The translations under genes were made by a program, and so were the position numbers. Source: Paraconexibacter antarcticus (GTDB lineage: Bacteria; Actinomycetota; Thermoleophilia; Solirubrobacterales; Solirubrobacteraceae). Taken from it: a stretch of 64,000 nt of DNA. Location: contig NZ_CP098502.1 of assembly GCF_024220175.1 (NCBI RefSeq), positions 3,724,514 through 3,788,513 of the forward strand. The letters run 5' to 3'. The number at the start of each line of letters is the position of its first letter. Position 1 is the first letter of the stretch. Under the pieces are notes generated by a model that saw only the letters and a list, made by a program, of their open reading frames with translations, had not been told where the DNA came from and searched no databases. Positions 51,799 to 62,100 of this stretch are shown in pieces.

Positions 51799-53456
51799 CG
51801 GTCGCCCCAAAGCCACCCGACGAGCCCGTGGCCGACGACGGCGGCGAGCATGGAAGCGAAGATACCGAAGAGAAAGCCATTCGCTGACGAGTGCACCAGG
51901 CTGGCAACCGTAAACGCGATACCGCCGATGAGCACGAACATGGCCAACACTGTCAGTCGGCCCCAGTCAGCGAGAAAGCCGCCGAAGTGTCCGCTAATGC
52001 GCGTCCAGAATTCACCGCTGATCGCCTCACCCGCGCGCGAGATTTCGGCGCTCGCTTCGTGGTAATAAGACAGGTTGACCACGCCGTCTTCAGTTGAAAG
52101 TTGATGGGGGCGTGCGGCGAACACGCTGATCCGCTCGACGGGCAACACACATGACTCGAGGAGGTCGAGAACCGAGCGGCGAGACAGAAATGTCGGCGCG
52201 TAGCGCGCCGACAGGCTGAGCACCAGCGGTACGACAGGTGTCACTAGATGGTCGCTCTTGTAGTCGGCCTCAGCAGGCCCCGTGACAAAGTAGTAGGGCG
52301 AGCTGGTGTCGGCCAGGCTCGCCTCTCGCTCTAGCAAGGCCGCGCAGACGCCCCGGACCTGACCCGCGCACCACCGGACATCGGCGCTATGAAACTCGCC
52401 GGTCGCTAGGAACGTGACCCCGATGCCTGTCTGCGACAGCGGCCCACCGGCGGTCATCCGGTCAAGATGGCTCAGGGCCCAGAGACCCAGGAGCCGTGCC
52501 CGCGGGTCAAGCTCTTCCGGAGGGTCTTCGAGCACGTGTCGCAGAGCCGCCACTGACTCCCCTGGGAGCACTCTCTTCGCGAGCTCGTGATCCGTCAGCA
52601 CCTGAGAGGTCCAACACCGGACAACCGTCGTCAGTACTGAGGACTGCAGGAAGACCCAATCGTTCACGTCGCTAGGAAAATCGACCGCTCTCTGTGTGAA
52701 CGCGTAGAGAGGCGTGCTCGGAGTGACCTTCGTCGGCCTGAACGCCTCCTTGGGCGCATCTGCGCTCGAGCGCTGTGCTTTGGCTAGACCTTCCATCAGG
52801 ATACGAACGTTCCGCTTGCTCACATCGTGCAGGTTGAACGACAGGTCTTTGAGCACAGCGGGTTCCATCAACTTGGCAATATGACCCACAGGCTCACGGA
52901 GCTTGTCGAGTACCGGCGCTGCACTGGCAAACGCCTTAGCCGCCTGGCACGCACGAAGAGAAATCTCAACTTCGGTCGCGACCGGTGGCGGGTTTGGCGA
53001 CAGCGATGCCTGAACAACAAAGTCGAGGAAGTTGACGGTGCGAAGGTAGACGGGTACCCACTCCGCGAGGGTGCCACCCGACTCACCAGCCTTCAACGAA
53101 TCCGCCCAATGACTTTGGCTCAATATCTGCAGAGCCGCCGACGTTCCGAAAATGCCGAACTGCGCATTGTTCTCTTGGCCTTCCGGCACTTGCGTCGCCC
53201 ACCTGCCAAAGGCGACGCATCGCGATAAGCGTGGGGACGGCTGGCAGCCCGGCGAAGAGTACTTAGGCAATTCCCGGAGGCTTTTGTCGGGGGCTCGCTT
53301 GCTGCGCAAAACGGCGCGGTCAATCGCGATCCGGTCCTGCTCCATCGCGAGGCTCCGCTTGGTCCACTTGTCTGGGTGCCGCGGCACCATGCCGATGTCG
53401 AGCACGGTGCGCCGCCAGAGGCCAGGGGTGGCGGCTATGGATGCCGATGGGGTCAC
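51795..53456 (-). CDS. Helical protein with two C-terminal membrane helices, unknown
   Basis: A 553-residue protein. GTG 53456 is chosen because it overlaps the HIT gene stop (GTGA). The long N-terminal part is mostly helical, with short repeats such as FGIFGTSAALQILSQS and LLGLWALSHLD that recall alpha/alpha-barrel or solenoid proteins. The last about 65 residues hold two membrane helices (LTVLAMFVLIGGIAFTVASLV and LFGIFASMLAAVVGHGLVGW) and end WLWGDR. I do not recognise a family. The arrangement is that of a cytoplasmic sensor or effector platform anchored at the inner membrane. Confidence 0.75.
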   Translation of the reverse strand: MTPSASIAATPGLWRRTVLDIGMVPRHPDKWTKRSLAMEQDRIAIDRAVLRSKRAPDKSLRELPKYSSPGCQPSPRLSRCVAFGRWATQVPEGQENNAQFGIFGTSAALQILSQSHWADSLKAGESGGTLAEWVPVYLRTVNFLDFVVQASLSPNPPPVATEVEISLRACQAAKAFASAAPVLDKLREPVGHIAKLMEPAVLKDLSFNLHDVSKRNVRILMEGLAKAQRSSADAPKEAFRPTKVTPSTPLYAFTQRAVDFPSDVNDWVFLQSSVLTTVVRCWTSQVLTDHELAKRVLPGESVAALRHVLEDPPEELDPRARLLGLWALSHLDRMTAGGPLSQTGIGVTFLATGEFHSADVRWCAGQVRGVCAALLEREASLADTSSPYYFVTGPAEADYKSDHLVTPVVPLVLSLSARYAPTFLSRRSVLDLLESCVLPVERISVFAARPHQLSTEDGVVNLSYYHEASAEISRAGEAISGEFWTRISGHFGGFLADWGRLTVLAMFVLIGGIAFTVASLVHSSANGFLFGIFASMLAAVVGHGLVGWLWGDR

Positions 53457-54124
53457 GCTGCGCGCACGGTCGTAGCGGCCCCGCACTCCGAGTCGGCGAG
53501 CCTGAACTCAGCAAAGAGCTTGAACGTCTGACCAACCGCCGCTTCATGTTGATGTTGCTGAGCACCATGCGGTATCCACGCGTGACGGCGTTCGGCCATC
53601 GCTCGCGAAAGCAGCCGACGCACGAAATGCGGTGGCACCACCGCCGGCAGCATGGAAGCTTCGAGTTCGTTGCTGAAGTCGAGGGAACCGGAATGTAGTT
53701 CCTGAAGCAAGTAGTGCTCCATCGGGCGAGCCGAAACAAGTGGCCGCGTGGCATAGGTCTGCCGTACCTCATCACGCCAAATCGACGAAATGTCTTCGGC
53801 AAACGGCAGCACGTGCAGGTGAGCGTGTATTGGTCCGGTACGGCACGACCCAGGACGGCAAATCGGGTGTCCGCCGTGCTCATAAATCCCAGCCTCGCCA
53901 GTGATCTGCTGCATCGCGGTCGCCACGCGGCGGCCGACCTCAAGGACCCCCTGCGCGCCTGTACTCAGCGCTGCTCGAACGTGTTGTTTCGGAGTTACCA
54001 GGACGTGGCCCACACACAGCGGACGAATGTCGGCGAGCACGAAGGCGTTCTCGGTCTCTAGCAGGACCTCGTGATGGGCCGGCGCGCAGAACTGACAGCC
54101 AGTGACATTCCGGAGTGAAGTCAT
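53453..54124 (-). CDS. HIT-domain protein with C-terminal extension
   Basis: A 223-residue protein starting MTSLRNVTGCQFCAPAHHE. C10 and C13 form a CxxC, then GHVLVTPKQH. The histidine triad is H100-A-H102-L-H104 in GPIHAHLHVLPF. About 110 further residues follow that are not part of the HIT fold (from SIWRDEV to the stop), making it longer than usual HIT proteins. It is the first gene of the operon. Two different HIT proteins in one operon are unusual and suggest two consecutive or opposing nucleotide reactions. Confidence 0.82.
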   Translation of the reverse strand: MTSLRNVTGCQFCAPAHHEVLLETENAFVLADIRPLCVGHVLVTPKQHVRAALSTGAQGVLEVGRRVATAMQQITGEAGIYEHGGHPICRPGSCRTGPIHAHLHVLPFAEDISSIWRDEVRQTYATRPLVSARPMEHYLLQELHSGSLDFSNELEASMLPAVVPPHFVRRLLSRAMAERRHAWIPHGAQQHQHEAAVGQTFKLFAEFRLADSECGAATTVRAA

Positions 54125-54451
54125 TCAGGCGCCACTCGATCTCTCAGAGGACTTGAACAACTGTGCTGGACGATCCGAATGACGGACGTAGCTGGCGACA
54201 TAGCGCTAGAGCTTGCTTGACCCTCCGGACGATGTCTAGCGGGAAATCCCGGCGGCCGGCACCGCCGACGCAGGCGCACAGGCGAAGGTATGCCTGCGGA
54301 AGCAACCGGAGGCAGGTCCGACGCCTGCGGCAAAATAACACGCAGCACCTTTGCGGAGCGGCCCTCGCCTCGCCCGTTGAGACTCGCGCGCCGAAACATG
54401 CGCTGCGGCGGACGACATGCGAGCGCCGTGGTCCCGGACGAGGGCACGTGT
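54125..54451. other. Gap between HIT operon and methyltransferase end
   Basis: 327 bases upstream of the HIT operon start. No gene supported. It probably holds the promoter of the HIT operon; no clear -35/-10 pair was assigned. Confidence 0.4.
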
Positions 54452-56491
54452 CTACTCCGCTGACCCAATCAGCACCGCGTTCGCCGCCGTCGCGGCGAAG
54501 GTGGCGCTCTGTAGCGCCCTCGCGTTCAGCAGAGCGCGGTGGTCGGCGGCGACCATCGGAAGATCGGCGGCGGCAAGCTTGCGGGCCATGTTCGCGACCG
54601 TGTCCTGTCGAGCTGGCGTCAGGATGCCGGCGGCTCGGTTAGCGCAGACAAAGACGACGTCGAGGTGGCCGTTGTGCTCCTTGCCGATGATCGGCATGGC
54701 GCTCTCCATCTCGGCGAACACGGGCCACCACCGCTCGACAACGAACTCGGCGTCGATGAGTGCCGCCTCCAGATGATGCCAGGCGCCCTTGTTGGCGTGG
54801 TGGAATGTGAAGGTCATGCGGCCGTCATCCTTGAGCACTCTGGCCACTTCGTTGAACACGTCGGCGAGGAGCTGGGCGTAGTCGTCGCCGTCGCGGCCGC
54901 GGTGGCGATTCTGGACGGCCTCCTGGGTGTCGTCGACGAGTTCGGTCTGGAAGGAAGGATGGTCGGGGAGCATCTGGCGCAGCCAGATGTAGAAGTAGTC
55001 CGACAGTTCGGCGTACATGACGTTGTCGGCGTACGGCGGATCGGTGACGCACAGGTCGACGCTGCCATCAGGGATCTGCGGCAGCGACGCGGAGGACTGG
55101 TTGAGCAGCAGCACGTCGGCGGTGTCGTCGAGCAGATCCTGGAACGTCTCGGCGGGGCGGCCGGCCAGGCGTTCTCCGTCGACGGCGGCTCGGACGCGCT
55201 GCCCGTCGACGATCGTCGTCTCGTGCGTGGCGGCCATCCACCGGCGGGCCGCTTTCAGCCGGGTGCCGTACAGCGAGGCGAACCCGCCGGACGATCCGCC
55301 GGACGCGCTGCCGACACCCCACAGGTGCGCTTCGAGCGGAGCCTTGGCCGGGATGAACGCGTGATGGCTGAACACCTGGCGGATCGCGCCGGTCCCCAGC
55401 CCCTTGGAGCTGGCGAACATCGAATGGAACTCCAGCACCGACGACAGGTGCAGGCTGAGCGTCTCGCGGCTGGCCTGGTCAGTGACGGCGCCGACGGCGC
55501 GCACGAGCGCATCGAGGCCGAGCAGCTGCCGGGCGTTGAACATCTCGTGCCAGTGCTCGTAGCCGTAGCGGAGCATCTGGTTGGTGTTGCGCCCGACGGG
55601 GATCGTCCCGCGCGGCACCTTCAGCCGGTTCAGGGTCTTGGCCGCCAGGGCCTGGTGTGCGGCGTCGAGGTCGAGGTCGGCCTGGTCGGGCGCTTTGAAG
55701 CCGCGTCCGCAGTCCTCGCAGTGGGTGACGATGCAGGTCATCCGGTGCGCCGGCGGGCTGGAGGCCCGGGAGACGACGTCGAGGATCTGGCCGTGATGCC
55801 CGCAGCCGCAGCGATACTCCTTGGCCGACGCCGGGCGCTTGGCGGGCACGAAGCGGTGATGGCAGCCGGGGCACCGCACCCGCGCTTTGACGCTGCGCAC
55901 CCGCCACGGGTGATCGCAGGCCGGGCACTGCACGAGGCCTCCGCCGGGGTTGGTGAAGTCGGCCATCACCACGCGGCTGGTGATCAAGTCGACCGGGTCC
56001 TCGCACGCCTGGCAGCTGATCTGCTTGACCCAGCTGGTGTACTGCGCCTGCGCGGGCTGGTCGCACGTCGGGCAGGCCGTCACGTACATGGCCCGCAGCG
56101 ACTGCTCGGCGGCGGCGCGGACCTGGGCGAAGGCGGCGTCGAGCGCGGCGTCGTCGAGGTCGCGGACCATCTGGGTGACCAGGAACGAGGCGACGGGGTT
56201 CAGCTCGGAGCCGACGACCTTGCAGCGCAGGCGCAGCGCTTCGCCGATCGTCGTGCCGCCGCCGTGGAAGCAGTCGAGCACGACCTTGTCAGAGAAGTCG
56301 TGCGACCGGGCCATCGCGGCCATGCGGTCCTCGTCGCCGTCCAGCAACTGGTCGAGAAGGATCGCCCGGAACACCGACCCGGTTCGTCGCGCCCACCACT
56401 TATGGACGTAGTAGGCGGGACGGTGAGCGGCCTTACGATGAGCTTCGTGCCTGGAAAGCGCAGAAATCTCGGGGTAAGGCGGAAGTCCCAC
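54452..56491 (-). CDS. Amino-group DNA methyltransferase with Zn-binding domain
   Basis: A 679-residue methylase from GTG 56491 (MGLPPYPEISALSRHEAHRK). Motif I-like LDCFHGGGTT is at 72-81 (SAM binding). Four or more CxxC pairs lie between about 115 and 260 (CPTCDQ, CQACED, CPACDH, CPGCHH, CGCGHH, CEDCGR), a large zinc-ribbon insert. The catalytic motif IV DPPY is at about 484-487 in CVTDPPYADNVMYAELSDYF. DPPY marks N6-adenine or N4-cytosine methylation, not C5. In DISARM terms it corresponds to an amino-methylase (DrmMI-like role), protecting host DNA. It is the last gene of the drm locus. Confidence 0.83.
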   Translation of the reverse strand: MGLPPYPEISALSRHEAHRKAAHRPAYYVHKWWARRTGSVFRAILLDQLLDGDEDRMAAMARSHDFSDKVVLDCFHGGGTTIGEALRLRCKVVGSELNPVASFLVTQMVRDLDDAALDAAFAQVRAAAEQSLRAMYVTACPTCDQPAQAQYTSWVKQISCQACEDPVDLITSRVVMADFTNPGGGLVQCPACDHPWRVRSVKARVRCPGCHHRFVPAKRPASAKEYRCGCGHHGQILDVVSRASSPPAHRMTCIVTHCEDCGRGFKAPDQADLDLDAAHQALAAKTLNRLKVPRGTIPVGRNTNQMLRYGYEHWHEMFNARQLLGLDALVRAVGAVTDQASRETLSLHLSSVLEFHSMFASSKGLGTGAIRQVFSHHAFIPAKAPLEAHLWGVGSASGGSSGGFASLYGTRLKAARRWMAATHETTIVDGQRVRAAVDGERLAGRPAETFQDLLDDTADVLLLNQSSASLPQIPDGSVDLCVTDPPYADNVMYAELSDYFYIWLRQMLPDHPSFQTELVDDTQEAVQNRHRGRDGDDYAQLLADVFNEVARVLKDDGRMTFTFHHANKGAWHHLEAALIDAEFVVERWWPVFAEMESAMPIIGKEHNGHLDVVFVCANRAAGILTPARQDTVANMARKLAAADLPMVAADHRALLNARALQSATFAATAANAVLIGSAE

Positions 56492-56529
56492 TGCCGCAAC
56501 TGTAGGCCTTCTCCGGGCCCCGTGTCGAC

Positions 56530-57348
56530 CTAGACCTCCACCAGCAGCTTCGCTTCGACCAGCAGGTCGACGAGCCACCAGACCCGTTCGACGTCGTGAT
56601 CGCGCAACGGCAGGCCGACTTCGACATGGCGTTCCAGCCCAGCGACGGTCAGGTTGCCCGATCCGAGGTACCCGGTGCGCCCGCAGACCGCCTTGGCGTG
56701 ACAGATCGAGTCCGGGTGCGGCGGCGCGAACTCGTAGACGGTGACCCGCCGGAACCCGTCCGCGCGCAGCCGGGCGCCGAACGCCGTCATCGCGCTGTGA
56801 TGGGTGCTGTCGCGCGGGCGCGCGCCGGCCAGCGTGACCGGCAGGTGCTGGGCCAGCGCGCGGTCCATCGCCGGGCGCAGCGCCTGGCAGCCCTCCCTCG
56901 ACCAGTACGGCGACATCAGAAGCAGCGGCTGCTCCTCGGCGGAGCGCAGCGAGTCGGCGACCAGCGTCGACAGGCTGCGGGCCAGCGGCCGCAGCCTCGG
57001 CGGCAGCACGACCTGCGGCGGGACGGTGCAAACCAGGGCGCTGACCGGGTCGGGGATCCGGGCCTGCTCGGCGGCGCGGACGAACGGCAGCAGCTGGAAG
57101 ACCTGGTCCATGTCGTCCAGGCGGTACTCGTCGACGGTGCCGTCGTCATGCACGACGCCCGCGGTCGTCATCTCCCCCACCAGCAGCGCGACGTTCGCCG
57201 GGGTCATGTGCGTCGGCGCGGCCGCCGTGAACGTGCCGGCGCTGTCCAGGCGCTTGAGCCACTCGCGCGCCCGGGCTTCGCCACCGAACAGCTCGGATAC
57301 CAGGTACGCGGCGTCGACGAGCTGCTGGGCGGATTGCAGCTGGCGCAC
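56530..57348 (-). CDS. drmC: DISARM phospholipase-D-like protein DrmC
   Basis: A 272-residue PLD-family protein from GTG 57348, three bases after the drmB stop. The HxK motif is H217-A-K219 in CHAKAVCGRTGYLGSGNLT, with Ser/Asn at about 230-232. DrmC proteins have one such motif and would work as dimers. The N-terminal half (about 1-140) is helical and family-specific. DrmC is part of the DISARM core, though in some systems it is dispensable. Context (drmA-drmB-drmC in order) is the best evidence. Confidence 0.88.
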   Translation of the reverse strand: MRQLQSAQQLVDAAYLVSELFGGEARAREWLKRLDSAGTFTAAAPTHMTPANVALLVGEMTTAGVVHDDGTVDEYRLDDMDQVFQLLPFVRAAEQARIPDPVSALVCTVPPQVVLPPRLRPLARSLSTLVADSLRSAEEQPLLLMSPYWSREGCQALRPAMDRALAQHLPVTLAGARPRDSTHHSAMTAFGARLRADGFRRVTVYEFAPPHPDSICHAKAVCGRTGYLGSGNLTVAGLERHVEVGLPLRDHDVERVWWLVDLLVEAKLLVEV

Positions 57349-57351
57349 CGG

Positions 57352-59127
57352 TCAGGCCCAGTAGCCGTGGGCGACCGCCGTCGCCCGGGTCGGCTCGGCG
57401 GTCCCGTACAACAGCGAGCGGTCCAGGTCCTGGTTGCGGTGCTCGCAGCCGAACGCCAGGTGCAGGCAGTTGGCGCAGGCCCCGTCGTGCTCGGAGCAGC
57501 GCGGATCCCAGGTGCATGTCTCGGTGCCGCGGACGGCCGCGCGCAGCCAGGTGGACAGGTGATGCTCGACCAGGGAGACCAGCGCGCCGAGCGTGAACTC
57601 CTGGTGGACGTTGGCGTACAGGCCGATCGTCAGCGCCTGCGGGATCAGGTACTCGGCCATTGTGTCCTCGCCGAACCCCGACAGCTCGCCGAGGTTGCGG
57701 ATCAGGCTGTGCGACACCGTGTGGCAGAGGTTGCTGGTGGCCTGGGCGACCGCTCCCTCGGCGGCGTTCTCCCGCAGGATCAGCAGCCGGGCCTCCCGCG
57801 GGTCGGTCGGGGCGGGCTCGGTCAGCAGGTCGTTCTCGGCCAGCCACGCGCAGACGCGCACCGGGTCCAGTTCCAGGAACACCGCCTCGGTGTTCGACGT
57901 GGACACGTACAGCGGGGTCTTGTCGTTCTTCAGCTGTGGGAACGGGTTCAGGCGCGCTTCGCTGTCCTTGTTGCTCAGGCGCGTCCAGCCGTAGGCGACC
58001 AGGGCGATCGGGAAGTTCTCCACGACCACCGCCCGGGCGAACCCGGCGTCCAGCAGCGCCTGCTGCTCGCCCTGCAACCGGCGGACGGTGGCTTGCTGGC
58101 CCAGGCGCCGGGCGATCTCCTCGAAGTGCTCCAGGCGGCGCACCCGCAGGTCGCCGGCCCCGGAGAAGATCATCGCCCGTTCCTGCAGGCGCTGGGAGAT
58201 GCCCAGCTCGCCGGCGGCGTGCGCGCCGACCTGGTCCTCGATCTCCGACCACTTGTCGTCGCCGCCGCCGACCAGGTCCTTCATCGCCTGCTCGCGCAGC
58301 GCCTCGGGGAGGCTGGCCATCCCCTGGCGCATCAGCTCGATCTCCTCGGGCGTGTACTTCGACCCCTTGCGGACCGAGGCCGCGGCGTCGAGTTCCTCTT
58401 CGAGGTCGCGGACATCGTCCAGGTAGGTGGCCAGCACGACGGCCGGGCCGGCGGCGTCGCGCTTGAGGCGCTGCAGCGGGCCGCTCTTGAGCGTCACCAG
58501 CGGGAAGCTCTGGGTGAAGAACCGGCCGGGGGCGCGGACCGGCAGCGAGCGCATGTAGCGGTCGCCGGGCAGGTTGCAGCCGGTGCAGCCGCGGTACCCC
58601 AGGCCCTTGACGGGCACGCCGCAGTCCAGGCAGCGCAGCTGGGCGTCGGCGAAGTTTCCGGGGTCGTCGAGCACGAGGCTCTTGAAGCCGTGGATGTTGC
58701 AGCGCTGGATCAGCAGCGGCTTGAGCTCGCCGCACTGATGGACTTGCAGGAACGGCAGCTGCTCCAGGTGCCCGGGGCAGCCGTTGCGCCCGCACCGCGG
58801 CGACTTCGGGATGTCGGTGATGTCGTTGAAGATCTTGATGACGCCGCAGCGCTTGCAGCGCATGTTCAGCGGCCACAGGTCGTAGACGACCTCGTCGACC
58901 GGCTCGACCAGCGAGTAGCGGTCGGGGTTGACCAGCGGCGGGCGGAAGCCCGTCTGGTGCGTCCAGCGATGCAGCTCACGGTCCAGGGCGTCGAAGACGA
59001 GCTGCGAGTTGATCTCGTAGGACGGTTCGGTGGCCACGCGCTGGACCTGCGCGATCAGGCCGTTCTCGTGACGGAACACCTGCCCGGGCAGGTGGTTGAA
59101 CATGACCTGGGTCTTTGATCGCTGCAT
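57352..59127 (-). CDS. drmB: DISARM protein DrmB (DUF1998)
   Basis: A 591-residue protein starting MQRSKTQVMFNHLPGQ. It is rich in zinc-ribbon Cys: MRCKRCGVIKIF, RCGRNGCPGH, VHQCGELKP, RCLDCGVPV and GCTGCNLPG. The C-terminus has the DUF1998 signature CTWDPRCSEHDGACANC then HLAFGCEHRNQDLDRSLL. DrmB forms a complex with DrmA that recognises and unwinds incoming DNA. It starts five bases after the drmA stop. Length and order are those of known DISARM loci. Confidence 0.92.
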   Translation of the reverse strand: MQRSKTQVMFNHLPGQVFRHENGLIAQVQRVATEPSYEINSQLVFDALDRELHRWTHQTGFRPPLVNPDRYSLVEPVDEVVYDLWPLNMRCKRCGVIKIFNDITDIPKSPRCGRNGCPGHLEQLPFLQVHQCGELKPLLIQRCNIHGFKSLVLDDPGNFADAQLRCLDCGVPVKGLGYRGCTGCNLPGDRYMRSLPVRAPGRFFTQSFPLVTLKSGPLQRLKRDAAGPAVVLATYLDDVRDLEEELDAAASVRKGSKYTPEEIELMRQGMASLPEALREQAMKDLVGGGDDKWSEIEDQVGAHAAGELGISQRLQERAMIFSGAGDLRVRRLEHFEEIARRLGQQATVRRLQGEQQALLDAGFARAVVVENFPIALVAYGWTRLSNKDSEARLNPFPQLKNDKTPLYVSTSNTEAVFLELDPVRVCAWLAENDLLTEPAPTDPREARLLILRENAAEGAVAQATSNLCHTVSHSLIRNLGELSGFGEDTMAEYLIPQALTIGLYANVHQEFTLGALVSLVEHHLSTWLRAAVRGTETCTWDPRCSEHDGACANCLHLAFGCEHRNQDLDRSLLYGTAEPTRATAVAHGYWA

Positions 59128-59132
59128 GCGGG

Positions 59133-62100
59133 CTACCTCAGGATCGCTTCGGCGGCGTTGTTGGTGAAGGTCCGCCCGGCGAAGCCGAGCGAGGCGTCGA
59201 CGTCGCGGAAGCTGGTCAGCGGCGGCGGGTTGAGCATCTTGATCAGCGCCCGGTCGCGCGGGGACTTGAGGTCCTGGATCAGCGCGGTGATCTCGGTGCG
59301 CACGTCCTGGCGCATCGTCTCGACCATGCCGGGGTCGTAGATCTCCGCGGTGCTGCCGTCGCGGGCCAGCAGGTGCCGACTGAGGCCCAGCGCGTCGAAG
59401 ACCCGCTCGACGATCGCCTCCTCCGACGCCTCCGTGTTCCACCACTCCACGAACCCCTTGCCGTAGTCCAGGGCCAGCGGGGCGGGCGCGCCGCGCTCGC
59501 GGTCGGGGCGGCCGTAGCCCTGCAGGATGATCGCGGTGATCAGCCCCGGCGCCGTCCGGCCGATCGCGAACTTCGCGAAGCGGTTGACCGGCACCGGCGC
59601 GACCAGCTCTTGCAGGAAGCGGTGGTGGGGCAGGAAGTAGTGGAACATCGAGCGGTCGCGCAGCTTGATGCGGTCGTAGCCGGAGACGACCAGGCCGACG
59701 TGCAGGCGCCCCGACCGCGACGTCGCCTGGATGTAGGCGGCGATGTTCGACGGCATCCAGTTCATGATCAGCAGGTTCAGGCGGTCCAGGTCCACGCCGT
59801 GCGAGACCACCGACGTGCCGACGTTCGCGCGCAGCCGCTGGTCTCGCGGGTCGGTCAGCTTCTGCTCCTCGATCAGCCGCAGCGCCTCGGCGATCTCGTT
59901 GAGGCTGGAGTCCCCCGACAGGAAGCGGACCAGCAGCCCGTCGCCGCCGAAGTCCTTGGCGTACGCGTCCAGCTTGTTGGTGATCGCGTCGCCGTCGCGC
60001 TTGCTGTTGACGTAGCCCAGCGACAGCTCGTAGCTGAACAGCTCGGCCTGCAGCTGCTCGGGCGTGGTGATCGACTGCAGGCCCAGGCGGGCCAGCGCGC
60101 CGTCGGGGTCGTCGGCGAGCCGCTCGACCTCGCGGTGCAGCAGCGCCTGCACCCGGGAGCCGAACTCGGTGACCTCGCGGAGCATCGGCATCGCGCCGAC
60201 GTAGATCCGCTGCGTGTCGACCGACAGGCGCGTGTAGAAGGACTCCTCCAGCGACCAGCCCGGGGCCGGGAACACGCAGGCGCGGCGGGCGTACAGGTGA
60301 CGGACCTGGGCCTCGTAGCGCTCGACGGTCGCGGTGGCGGCCAGCAGCTTGGTCGGCTTCTTGGTGCCGACCTGGCGCTGCAGGTGCTCGAACAGGGTCT
60401 CGTAGTGCGCGTTGAAGGTGCCCAGCTCCTCCTGCAGCAGGTGCATCTCGTCCTGGACCTGCAGGGCCGGCACCGGGTCGTAGATCTGCACGGAGGTGTG
60501 GTCGCGCTTGGTGCGCTTGCACTTACCGCCCGCCAGGCACTTGTCGCGCGTCTGGCTGGGACGGCCGTCCTTCCAGACGGGCTGGTAGTGGGTGAAGTAC
60601 CCGTGGTCGGGGCAGCAGTACGCCGGGCCGGCGGTGAAGTGCGACACCTCGGGGACGCGGCCGACGGCGGCGAGCTTGTCGACGGTCGCGACGGTCACCG
60701 CGGGCAGGTACCGGAAGACCTCCTCGTCGGTGACGCAGACCGGCATGTCGCCGCAGCTGCTGCACGTGTGCAGCAGGCGCACCCCGGGCACGTCGGCGCG
60801 GAGCGTCAGCTCGCCGCCCGGGCAGTCGGGGTTCAGGCACTCGGTGATCGTCCGCTCGCTGACGGCCAGGTCGGGGTCGCGGGACAGCTCCCGGGCCCAC
60901 CAGTCGATGCTGTCGCGCTCCCGGGTGATGTCGTTGGACAGCCGGTTCGGCGTGTTCGAGCTGCCGACGAAGAAGCCCAGGCGGAACGGGTCGCCGGCGA
61001 AGTCGGTGTCGCCGTCGGCTTCCAGCTTGCTGCGCAGGTCCTCGGCGGCGTAGACGATCCGGCCGACGCGGACTAGCTGCTGGACGGACAGCATGCGCAG
61101 CGGGAAGCGCAGCAGCGCGGTGATGCCGAGCTTCTTGCCGCGCAGGCGGTCGTAGAACATCGCGATCGCGATCAGGCCCAGGTACGCCTCGGTCTTGCCG
61201 CCGCCGGTCGGGAAGTACAGGACGTCGGCGGTGTCCAGCTCCGACAGGTAGGCCGGGTCGTTGACCTCGCGGGCGCGCAGCGCCGACAGGTGGATGACCT
61301 GGAAGACCAGCTGGAACAGGCGCCAGGTGCGGATGTTGCGTCCGCGGGCCTGGCCGACGCGGGCGAAGACCTTGTTGGCCGCGGTGAACGCGATCCGCAG
61401 GTGCGGGTCCTGCTGCAGGGCTCGCAGCCCGAGGTCGAAGCGGTCAGCCTCGGCCTGGAAGACGGCCCGGGCGTCCTGGCAGGCGGCCAGGCGGTCGGGG
61501 TCGTTCTGCCACTGGGGGTTGGCCAACTCGACGTCCCAGCGGCGCAGGAAGTCCTGCATCCCGGTTTGGACCTTCACCAGCTCGCCCATCATCTTGCCGG
61601 GGTCGGCCAGGTCGGTAAAGGCCAGCTCCAGGTCGGGGTTGGTGACCAGCTTGCGCTGGGCGAACAGCGGCCAGGTCGTGGTGCGGACCTCGTCTGGGGT
61701 CTGGTCGGGCGGGCACTGCTCCCCGGCCTCGGTGAACCCGTCGGCGGCGGCGTTGCGCCCGTGCGCCCAGACCAGGCGCAGGTGGTCGTAGCGGAAGTCC
61801 TCGGGGGCGCGCTCGAACTCGATCGCCGTCAGCTGCCCGGCGCGCGACGCGGACCGCAGCTGGCAGTTGAACAGGTGCATGTCGCGCTGCAGTTCCTTGG
61901 CGTCGCCGTCCTTGCCCTTGCGCGGCGCGACCGAGTCGTTGGACAGCGTCAGGCTGACGTTCATCTCGCCCTGGCGCGTCATACGGGTCTGCAGCGTCAG
62001 CGACACCTGATGGGCGCGCAGCGCGCGCTTGCTCCGAGCGGCGCCCTCGCCGGCCTTCAGCGCCTGCCTCCACAACCCCTCGTCGCCGTCGAGCGCGGTG

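Noticed and set aside
54452-56491. C5-cytosine methyltransferase (DrmMII)
   Set aside because: There is no PCQ catalytic motif. DPPY and the zinc-ribbon insert indicate an amino-methyltransferase.
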